The notes under the pieces were generated by a model that had not been told where the DNA came from, did no database searches, and saw only the letters and a program-made list of their open reading frames with translations. The translations under genes and the position numbers were made by a program. From contig JANAVB010009598.1 of the NCBI GenBank assembly GCA_029216955.1, positions 23,680,322-23,744,321 of the forward strand: a stretch of 64,000 bases of DNA, given 5' to 3'. Shown piece after piece: positions 36,366 to 44,877 of the stretch. Position 1 is the stretch's first letter. Every line of letters begins with the position of its first letter. The DNA comes from Iris pallida (taxonomy: Eukaryota; Streptophyta; Magnoliopsida; Asparagales; Iridaceae).

Positions 36366-36408
36366 TGGCCGGCCACACCCTCTACCTAGGGATTCCCACC
36401 ATATAAAA
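36366..36408 (+). promoter_or_regulatory. Element D core promoter
   Basis: TGGCCGGCCA (36366-36375), GGGATTCCC and TATAAAA (36402-36408) lie only about 410 bp into the LTR. Transcription starting here leaves over 3.3 kb of LTR in the leader. The same module recurs in the 3' LTR at 45250-45292. Confidence 0.7.
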
Positions 36409-36581
36409 CCCTTCCAAAATCTAGGGTTGCCTCTTTTCTTTAGGAAGAGCCCTATTTTCAAGGAGGTGAGTTCTTATCTAAATAAAATCATTATAAATCC
36501 ATTATAGGTCCTAAAATCCCCAAACTAGTTGCATTAATTTCTAATACTGTTCTTCTTGCTGTTATGAATGTTTTGGTTCAG

Positions 36582-36660
36582 TTTGGAGTTGATTAGAAGT
36601 GATTGGGATACCAAGCAAGGAGCTAACAAGGAGACTTTTCCATTGAAAGTTCAACAAGAG
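36582..36660 (+). other. Exon-like module in D 5' LTR
   Basis: 79 bases after GGTTCAG and before GTATCTTC, aligned with the modules of A and F. All possible frames contain stops or lack ATG, so it is probably non-coding if real. Confidence 0.45.
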
Positions 36661-36743
36661 GTATCTTCATCATATCTCAATGAAAATTCATGTAGTCTTC
36701 ACCAATAGGAAGCCCTAAGAGTCCCCCTAAGGTCTGGATAGGT

Positions 36744-37420
36744 TTCGTGTCCAGTGTCGGATGATTCGTGTCTATTCTGGACATATATCAGAACACTGGA
36801 TATGGTGTTCGACAGAATGCCACAGAGAGCCTGTTGATCGAGTTTGTCTATTGTTTTTGAATAGGGAATAGGTTTTAGATCTAGCTTTTGGTTTCCTGTC
36901 TTCGTGTCATAGTTTTCGTGTCTTCCTGTGTCACTTTGATGTTGTGGACATGCGTGCGCACACGCTCGCGCGCTGCTACAGGGATCCCCTGCCTATCGGG
37001 CCCTGTAGCGGACACGACACGAACTTTCTGGACACAAAACTTTGTGGGTGCCTTGGGGCACCCACTGACACGCCATGTATCAAGTTTCGTGGGCCCACGT
37101 GGCGTAACGAGGGAGAAATCCTCGACGCACTGGATTTTGCCTATGCAGTGCGCCTGTGTATTCGTGCACTGATACGCACGTGTCCTGTTGTACACACTCG
37201 ACTTGGACACGATTCAGGGTGTCTTATAGATAGCCCTATATGTGATGAACCTATGTTAGTGGACACGTGTCTTGGGTTGATCCCTGTTGTGCACACGAGA
37301 CTCGTGCACACGTGCACGAGGCTTAGTTCCCTGCACTGTTTCCAGGTTGCTGTTTTGGTTTTTAATTCAGTTTGGACACATTGTGTTCACTTGGGTGGAC
37401 ACCAATAGATTGTGTGACAC
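36744..37420 (+). promoter_or_regulatory. GC-rich GTGTC/GACAC island, D 5' LTR
   Basis: Dense CGTGTC, GGACAC, CACGTG and GCGCGC words, for example around 36952-36975 and 37261-37320. Reading frames of up to 154 codons occur on both strands because of base composition; they are not called genes. Confidence 0.65.
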
Positions 37421-39371
37421 GTACACAATGTATATTTACATTACCAACCTGTTTTGTGGCATTTTAGCTCGATTTGGATGTTGAATTCTCAGTTTTCCCA
37501 ATTTTACTGATTCTTAATTATCAGTCCCTATTTCCTATTTTTTTTCCAGATTTTTAATTCGAAGTTTGAGCATCAATTTACCTATTCTAATACTATTAAT
37601 TGCATGGTTTAGAACCTCTAATGTGTACACCTATGTGTTTGCTAAGTGTGTGTTAAATTTGGGGCTGAATTGGTGGTTGTTTGATTCAAAACCTGGAGTT
37701 CTAGATTGGGACTGAAAACTGAGTTGTAAACTGAATTATGTTTTTTAAATGAACTGAGATATCTGAGTTTGGGTTATGTAGGACTGAACTGAGTTCCTTC
37801 TTTTCTATTTCACTAAATTGCACTGGTTTAATTTTGTAAACTGTTCCTATGATCACTGTTAAATAGGTTTCAATATGTAAACTGAGATATAGGGATTTGC
37901 CTCACTGTTTTGCCTATTGTTGTTCACTGTTTCCAGGTTGACCCATCCACCCTATCTACACACACAAGTCACCCACACACACATGTAAACTGGGAACACA
38001 AGCTCACTCACTGTTTTGCCTAATATACTTCACTTTTTGTTTCCTCACTATTTTTGCCTAGCACCTACACACACACTAGTATATATATATATGACACTCT
38101 CACTCACACTGATTTAAATTCCTTCATTTTGCTTCATCACACACACACCAGTACACACACATACACTTCTCCTTGAGTCACTCGTCACTGCACTATTAAA
38201 TTCTTGTACACACACACAACCTCATGTGCCATACTACACACATTCCCTCTATATGCACATGTTAAGCACCCTTAGATAGGAATGTCTATTTGTGGTGTGA
38301 AATGCTTTATATATAATATGTAGACATGTATACTTGTGTGGTGTATGCCTATATGTATATACATATAGTATTTAGCCTAGAATGCATAGTGTAAATCAAT
38401 ATTTGTATCTATATATAGTGTTGTATATGCATAGGTGTATGAGTACTTGAAATGTTGTGTGTAGTCTAGTATAGACTTGTTAGAGCCTAGCATGACTTGT
38501 TAGACCTAGTTAGTTGAGTTTAGCCTAGTTTAGACCTAGTTTGACTTCTAGGGTTGACCAGAGTTGACCAAGAGTTGACTTTGGCCTAGATTGACTTAGA
38601 ATCATGTAGAATGCATAGTAGGACTCCATTTTACTATTATGGACTTGTTGTGACTTGTGTTGTTCTGATTAGGAGCCAGACACCACTCCTTGGACAGTAC
38701 TTTTCATATTGGACACTCAGTTACAGGCGAGTACATTCTCTGATCATTTCATATCTGGCTTAGAATTATATTCCTGCTTTAGATTACTATACTTGATGCT
38801 GTCACGACATTATCACGGATTAGTACTATATGGATCTTCTCATGCGATATTATCCCCCTCGGGAGCATCGGGTACATTGTGTCATGTGCGTTTTACTTTT
38901 ATCGTGTACTCCTGTGCTTTCATTACATGTGCACTCCTGTGAATCTTGTACTCTCATGTTCACGGAGCCCCCATGTATACTATCATGTGCACCCTATATG
39001 GGCCCTCATGTGATATCCTGTGCAATAACATAACCTGTTTAGATCCTTGTGTATTGATTAGGGATACGGGGGAGTGCTAGTAGTCATGTGAACAATTCCA
39101 TTATAGTGTAGATTCCTGTGCAACCTCGATATCCTGTGCAAATCTGTCCTGTTCACATGTGCTATCTCGTACTCTGACTCACTAGCCACTGTTAGTTCTC
39201 TATTTATAGTAGATATTTCTGTTACAGTTCTCTCTCTTGTTTACATACTGTATTTCTTCAGATCCTATATTTTAGTCTACTGCATGATTATATTTTCTAA
39301 CCTGCTATGATCTGTTGAGATGTACTGTACTCGCTCCTGTCCTGACTGGACCTGTTGAAAATATTACAGAG

Positions 39372-39485
39372 AACGAGAAGGAGGCCTGCCTGGACACCTA
39401 CTACGGGGCAGCCTTAGATGATACCTGTGAGCTGGACTCCCAGGAGGATCCAGCAGTAGCTGAGGACCTTCCCCCGACTGCCTAG
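39372..39485 (+). CDS. LTR acidic mini reading frame (D 5' LTR)
   Basis: 37 codons plus TAG following TTGAAAATATTACAG|AG. Two G-to-A changes turn the first and third codons from Asp and Glu into Asn and Lys compared with the 3' LTR copy. The centre reads LDTYYGAALDDTCELDSQED. The frame is also open upstream through the acceptor (reading VLAPVLTGPVENITE) back to a TGA near 39285, with no ATG. The predicted product is short and strongly acidic; no known family. Confidence 0.45.
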   Translation, partial: NEKEACLDTYYGAALDDTCELDSQEDPAVAEDLPPTA

Positions 39486-39846
39486 ACTAGATTAGTTAGC
39501 TTGTTTTTCATTTGTAGTCTGGAGGCATGTTCTAGTTAGACTCTTTATTTGGAGATCAGTTGTATATATTCTTTTATCTGAGACCTTGTATTACTGGAAT
39601 TATCTTAGACTGCTGTTATCTATTTCATTTCCTTGAGTTCTATTTTATATCGTGCTATCTCTTCCTTAGTTGTAATTGAGTTTTCTATTACTATGTTACC
39701 CCGTTCGGGGAGTATAAACTGTTTAGAGATACACTGTTAGATGTTGTGACCTAGGACAGCGTTCTACCGCCGACACTGCGGCATAGGCTGGATGTACCCA
39801 CGTCTCGTGCCCTTACTCTAGGGTGCAGGTCGTGACACGTTTTTAG

Positions 39847-39862
39847 TGGTGGCCCATGCAGG
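39847..39862 (+). other. Element D primer binding site (tRNA-Ile type)
   Basis: TGGTGGCCCATGCAGG, nine bases after the LTR end. Its complement CCTGCATGGGCCACCA fits the 3' end of plant tRNA-Ile(AAU), recalled from memory. It does not fit the initiator-Met primer that is usual in plant LTR elements. Confidence 0.8.
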
Positions 39863-39875
39863 TCTAGACTAGAAG

Positions 39876-39907
39876 TGTAGTGGTACTCGAACTAGAGTAT
39901 CACTGCA
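39876..39907 (+). other. Leader hairpin of element D
   Basis: The arms TGTAGTGGTACTC and GAGTATCACTGCA with the loop GAACTA pair at all 13 positions (two G-U). The hairpin begins 14 bases after the PBS. It is a plausible dimerisation or packaging signal (inference). Confidence 0.75.
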
Positions 39908-40079
39908 GCCTGCTATAGGATATAGGACATTAATTTTAAGATACTCAATCACTTTAGGAAAATTTCCTTTTATTGCCATCTAAATCCTTTTGTCAGCTGA
40001 TCCTTTGAATTATAATTGTCCGCCTTTGTTATTTCGCTTCTTTCTCAGAAATTGATACTCTTGTTTGTCTATCTTCAGG

Positions 40080-40754
40080 ATGGTAGAGACTCGATTGCAG
40101 CGTGCCACCCATGAGGATGCTATAGAGAGGACTGCTACCTCTCAGCCAGCACGGCGAGGCCAGGGGACTGCAGCTCCTGCCACCTCAGCTCGTGTTGAGA
40201 CCTCGGCAGTCGCAGCAAGGGGCATGCATCCACCGACTGGGAGACAGGACCCGATCTTTCCAGAGGATCCTTTCCAGCCGCCACCACCTCCAGGACATGT
40301 GGACGCAGCTCAGATGTTCGCATATTTCCAGCAGTTCATGGACCGACAGCAGGCTCGGCAGGACAGAGGCATGGAGTTGGCCATCACGACAGCCGCAGCT
40401 CGACCAGTGGTACAGCAGCAGAGGACACCAGGGATCGAGCAGTTTCAGAAGATGAGCCCCAGAGACTTTCTGGGGACAGAGGGGATCATGTATGCCGACG
40501 AGTGGATCGAACATATGGAGGAGATCTTCCGCTTGGCCAGGATTCCAGCAGACCTTCAGATCGAGGCCGCAGCCAGCCGGATGCGAGATCTTGCTCGCAC
40601 CTGGTATCAGTCGGACCCCAGGGTGGGAGTACCGGGGCAGACTTGGGAGCAGTTCAGGGGATTCTTCAAGAAGAAGTTCTTCCCAGATTCAGCAGTCAGA
40701 GCCTTAGAGTCACAGTTTGAGAGCTTGGTCCAGGGGAGCCTCTCAGTAGAGTAG
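40080..40754 (+). pseudogene. gag: Element D Gag, N-terminal and capsid part
   Basis: Starts MVETR at 40080, the same start as element E, so I prefer it to an in-frame ATG at 40065. A Pro/Gln-rich N-terminus precedes the retrotransposon gag (capsid) domain, with DEWIEHMEEIFR and TWEQFRGFFKKKFFP at about residues 141-200. It stops at TAG 40752-40754, inside the domain, where related sequences continue with QY (CAG to TAG). Cytoplasmic particle-forming protein; this copy would be truncated. An acceptor-like TATCTTCAG ends one base before the ATG's flanking G. Confidence 0.88.
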
Positions 40755-41195
40755 TATGCTGGAGAGTTTGGTCGTCTCGGCAAGTTCGTGGAAGGATTGA
40801 ACGAGACGGCGAAGGTCCAGAGGTTTCGGAAGGGTCTGGTCAAGGAGGTCAAGTCCCTGACCAAGGGGAACAGAGATGCTACATTTGAGGAGATCTTGAC
40901 AGGAGCCCTGTTGGCTGAGGATGATCTTGAGCTTAGGCTCAAGAGAGGGAGAGACCCAGCTGGGGACAGTAGCAGCAGCGGGGGCCAGGCCAAGAGGCCT
41001 CATTTTCAGCACTAACAGCCGAGGCAGTTTCAGCCACAGCCGATTCAGCAGAGGCCGGCTCACCAGCAACAGTTTCAGCATCAGGCACCCAGGCAGACAG
41101 TCAGTTGCATCTTCTGTAAGAAGCCAGGGCATGGATGGAATGAGTGCAAGAAGGGGCTCGGGAAGTGCCTTTTTTGCGGAGCAGCAGATCACCAG
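40755..41195 (+). pseudogene. gag: Element D Gag, C-terminal part with two zinc knuckles
   Basis: Same frame as the preceding part. A second stop, TAA at 41013-41015, falls where E has glutamine. It contains a Gln-rich stretch and two CX2CX4HX4C knuckles (counting from 40080: C343, C346, H351, C356 and C363, C366, H371, C376), which bind the RNA genome. Element E has the same paired knuckles. Confidence 0.85.
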
Positions 41196-41804
41196 ATGAG
41201 GGATTGTCCTAGGTCTGTGGGACGAACAGCTCAGGGAGGTGGAGCTAGAGCTCCAGTGGACCAGCAGCGGGGACCAGCCCTGCCGACACAGCAGCAGAGG
41301 TTTGTCCAGCACCAGCAGCAGGCCAGGAGAGGCCAGCAGGGGCGAGCTTTCGCCATGGCACCTGTAGAGGCAGAGGTGACTGGAGAGCTGATTGCAGGTT
41401 CGATTCTTCTCGACTCCAGTCCAGCATTTACATTGTTTGATTCTGGTACATCGCATAGCTTCATTTCAGTATCTTTTGCGATTAGGCATGGTATAGTAGC
41501 TGAATCGTTGCCTAGGACTTACAAGATCATGATCGGGGGTGGTATTATCCTTGTAAGTGATGTTTGTAAGGGTCGGAGAGTAGTTTTGGAAGGCCGTGAG
41601 TTGGAGGTGAGCCTGCTCGTAATGCCATTGCCGAACTACGATATAGTACTAGGCATGGATTGGTTGAGCAGGCACCATGCCATCATCGATTACAGAGGGG
41701 GTAGAGTTCTGTTCAGAGCGCCGGGGGAGCCAGAGTTCGAGTACTCCAGACGTCAGGCAGAGCAGAGCAGCGGAGTCTTCTGTGGAGTCTCGGTCGAGGA
41801 GTAG
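41196..41804 (+). pseudogene. pol: Element D protease region
   Basis: Continues the frame. A Gln-rich linker is followed by the aspartic protease with DSGTS (D454 from 40080) and the flap/second-half motif VMPLPNYDIVLGMDWL. It ends at TAG 41802-41804, where element E has CAG in VEEQV. No frameshift. Confidence 0.88.
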
Positions 41805-43580
41805 ACGATTCTACACCCCTTGATAGCAGAGTATATGGATGTTTTCTCGGAGGAGTTGCCGGGACTGCCACCAGACAGGGACATAGAGTTCTCGATAGAC
41901 TTGGTTCCAGGAGCGGAGCCTATCTCTCAGCATATCTATCGGGTGAACAACAGTGAGCTGGTGGAGCTGAAGAAGCAGATGGATGAGCTACAGGACAAGG
42001 GCTTCATCCGCTCGAGTTCGTTGCCATGGGGTGCACCGGTGTTGTTCGTGCCGAAGAAGGATGGGTCAGTATGCATGTGTATTAACTATAGGGCACTCAA
42101 CAACCTCACGATCAAGAACAAATACCCACTACCGCGGATCGACGATCTATTTGACCAATTGAGCGGAGCTCGGGTATTTTCCAAGATTGATCTGAGGTCG
42201 GGATATCACCAGGTGAAGGTGAAGGGGGTGGATATCCCCAAGACCGCTTTCAGGACGCGGTACGGGCAGTTCGAGTTTTTGGTTATGCCATTTAGGCTAA
42301 CCAATGCACCTGCAGTATTTATGAACCTTATGAACAATGTGTTCCATCAGTATCTGGATCAGTTTGTAGTAGTATTTATTGATGATATCTTGATATATTC
42401 CAAGACTGAGGAGGAGCACGAAGAGTATTTGAGGATAGTGCTGGAGATTCTCAGGAAGGAGCAGCTTTACGGGAAGCTCTCCAAGTATGAGTTCTTCTTG
42501 GACCGGGTGGACTTCTTGGGGCACGTTGTGACTGGAGATGGTATCTCAGTTGACCCCAAGAAGATTGTAGCAGTCGAGGCATGGGCAGCGCCGACTTCAG
42601 TTGCAGAGATCAGGACCTTCCTGGGTCTAGCAGGGTATTATCGGAGATTCATGCAGGATTTCTCCCGGATCGTAGAGCCGTTGACACGGTTGACCCAGAA
42701 GGATTCTGAGTATGTTTGGTCAGAGGAGTGTCAGGCAGCTTTTGATGAGTTGAAGAAGTGGCTGACGACAGCTCTGATTCTGACGTTGCCTTCAGGATCA
42801 GGTGGATTCACTATTTATAGTGATGCTTCAGGGAAGGGGCTGGGTTGTGTGTTGCAGCAGCATGGGAAGGTGATTGCCTATGCTTCCAGGCAGTTACGTC
42901 CCCATGAGAAGAACTACCCTACCCACGACCTGGAGCTGGCAGCAGTGATTTTTGCTTTGAAGCTGTGGAAGTATTATCTGTACGGTGAGAGGGTGGAGAT
43001 CTTCACAGATCACAAGAGCCTGAAGTATGTGTTCACTCAGAAGGAGTTGAACATGAGACAGCACAGATGGCTGGAGTTGATGAAGGATTTTGACATCCTA
43101 CTTCAGTACCACCCAGGGAAGGCCAACGTGGTTGCCGATGCCTTGAGTAGGTATCCGATAGCCATGTGTTTGACCATGGATCGACATTTGCTTGTCGATT
43201 TGGAGAGCCTTGGGATTGAGGTGATCGTGCCGGAAGTGCAGATGCAGCTATGGGGGATGCAGATTCAGTCAAACTTGGTGAACAGGATCAAGGCAGCCCA
43301 GTTCGAGGATGTGGCTTTGCAGAGTATCAGAGAGCAGATCAGTATAAGAGTGGGGGATCCTGAGTTTTCACTTGCAGAGGATGGTGCCCTTAGGCACGGT
43401 GCCAGGTTATGTGTGCCTAGCGGGGAGCTCAGAAAGCAGATTATACAGGAGGCCCACAGATCTCAGTACTCTATACACCCAGGTACCAACAAGATGTACC
43501 GAGATCTGCGGGAGCATGTGTGGTGGTCAGGAATGAAGCAGAAGGTGTCCCACTTCGTAGCTAGGTGCTTGGTCTGTTAG
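41805..43580 (+). pseudogene. pol: Element D reverse transcriptase and RNase H
   Basis: Open from the previous stop to TAG 43578-43580. RT motifs: [22 protein letters not shown], and FIDD with the catalytic pair D768-D769. RNase [11 protein letters not shown] (D915), then [13 protein letters not shown] and FTDHKSLKY. The region then runs through the connection into the integrase zinc-binding motif (H...H...CLVC). The stop replaces the glutamine that normally follows CLVC (CAG to TAG). Domain order RT-RH-IN is diagnostic of Ty3/gypsy. Confidence 0.93.
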
Positions 43581-44282
43581 CAGGTCAAGGCAGAGAGACA
43601 GAGGCCCGGAGGATTGTTGCAGCCGCTGCCCATTCCCGAGTGAAAATGGAAGCATATCACGATGGACTTCGTATCAGGATTGCCGCGTACTCCAGGAGGG
43701 AAAGACGCGATTTGGGTCATCGTTGATAGGTTGACCAAATCGGCCCACTTCTTGCCATTCAAGGTGGGTACGTCTACAGAGAGGCTGGCGGAGATGTATA
43801 TGCGGCAGATAGTCAGGATCTACGGAGTTCCGGTCAGCATCGTCTCAGATCGGAATAGCCATTTTACTTCCCATTCCTGGAGGAGTCTGCAGACCAGTTT
43901 GGGCACTCAGCTCAAGTTTAGTACTGCATACCACCCCCAGACGGACGGACAGTCAGAGCGGACTATTCAAACCCTTGAGGATATGCTGCGGACGTACGTC
44001 CTGGACTTTGGAGGTTCCTGGGAGGATCATCTTTATTTAGTGGAGTTTGACTATAACAATAGTTTCCAGGCCAGCATCGAGATGTCACCTTTTGAGGCTC
44101 TGTACGGGCGTAGGTGCCGTACACCCTTATCCTGGGATGATGTTGGTGAGCGAGCTTTACTGGGGCCAGAGATGGTTATTGATGCGGCCGAGAAGGTGAA
44201 GCTCATCAGGGACAGACTTCGCGTGGTGCGGGACAGACATCGACACTGGGCCGATAGCCACCGGAGACCCTTGGAGTTTGAG
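43581..44282 (+). pseudogene. pol: Element D integrase core
   Basis: Same frame. One more stop, TGA at 43641-43643, replaces an expected tryptophan (TGG to TGA) just before KHITMDFVSGLP. The catalytic triad is D1196, D1257 (IVSDRNSHF) and E1293 (GQSERTIQ), with 35 residues between the last two. The exon-like part ends LEFE at 44282, after which an intron-like insertion begins. Confidence 0.9.
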
Positions 44283-44375
44283 GTACAGATTAGAGTAGGA
44301 TTAGATTTAGGTTGTTGTTTGTGATTTTTGATCATGTTTGTTATTTATTTTAATTGAGACCTTGCTTGTGATTAG
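44283..44375 (+). other. Intron-like insertion in D integrase
   Basis: 93 bases starting GTACAG and ending GATTAG. The insertion is AT-rich against GC-rich flanks, contains in-frame stops, and has AGGT at both junctions. Removing it restores the usual integrase reading EFEV-GDQVFLR with no frame change. Reading it as an intron is inference from sequence. Confidence 0.65.
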
Positions 44376-44798
44376 GTCGGAGACCAGGTTTTCTTGAGGA
44401 TATCTCCGACTCGTGGTACGATACGTTTTGGTGGAGGCGTAAAGCTTAGCCCGCGCTTAATCGGCTCTTTCGTTATCAGCGGGAGAGTCGGTGACGTGGC
44501 TTACAGGCTAGACTTGCCGCCTGTACTTGTGGGGGTCCACAACGTATTCTATGTATCACAGTTGAGACGGTACGTGGCTGACCCTAACCATGTGCTTGAT
44601 CATTCGGAGATTGAGGTGGGGCCTTCTCTCAGCTATCCAGAGCAGCCAGTAGAGATTCTAGATCGACGGAAGAAGGTTCTGAGGAACCAGGTGATACCTT
44701 TGGTACGCATCGCATGGAGGCATCAGTCTCCAGGAGAGTCTACCTGGGAGCGGGAGGATGAGATGCGCGAGCGGTACCCCTATCTTTTTGGACCGTGA
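44376..44798 (+). pseudogene. pol: Element D integrase C-terminus with chromodomain-like tail
   Basis: Continues the same frame after the insertion: GDQVFLRISP, KLSPRLIGSF, HNVFYVSQLRRY, then PVEILDRR and TWEREDEMRERYPYLF, ending at TGA 44796-44798. In chromoviruses this tail is a chromodomain-type fold thought to direct integration to heterochromatin, consistent with the nested insertions seen here. No internal stop. Confidence 0.88.
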
Positions 44799-44840
44799 GG
44801 TATACTTTCTATCCTTCTCATCAGTTGCATTTCGCCTTTC

Positions 44841-44877
44841 AATTTCGAGGACGAAATTCTTTTAAGGAGGGTAGATT
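44841..44877 (+). other. Element D pre-PPT hairpin and polypurine tract
   Basis: AATTTCG-AGGA-CGAAATT (44841-44858, 7-bp stem) is followed by AAGGAGGGTAGATT (44864-44877) directly before the 3' LTR. Confidence 0.85.

Larger units (their letters stand above)
35994..39837 (+). repeat. Element D 5' LTR
   Basis: 3844 bp. In order: AT-rich start; core promoter (36366-36408); donor-like GGAG|GTGAGT (36465/36466); exon-like module (36582-36660); GC island (about 36744-37420); CA- and TA-rich tract; TTGACC-rich stretch; GGCGAGTACA; acceptor-like site (ends 39369) with the acidic frame; structured U5 end. Confidence 0.95.

Noticed and set aside
36881..37408. Reading frames of 94-154 codons on both strands in the D LTR, repeated at 45771-46291 and in A, E and F
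   Set aside because: They lie in the GC-rich island where stops are rare, occur in several overlapping frames on both strands, and start at ATGs that are not shared between A, E and F. Their repetition only reflects LTR duplication.
39838..39862. A tRNA gene at the PBS
   Set aside because: Only the complement of a tRNA 3' end is present; no D-arm, anticodon or full cloverleaf.
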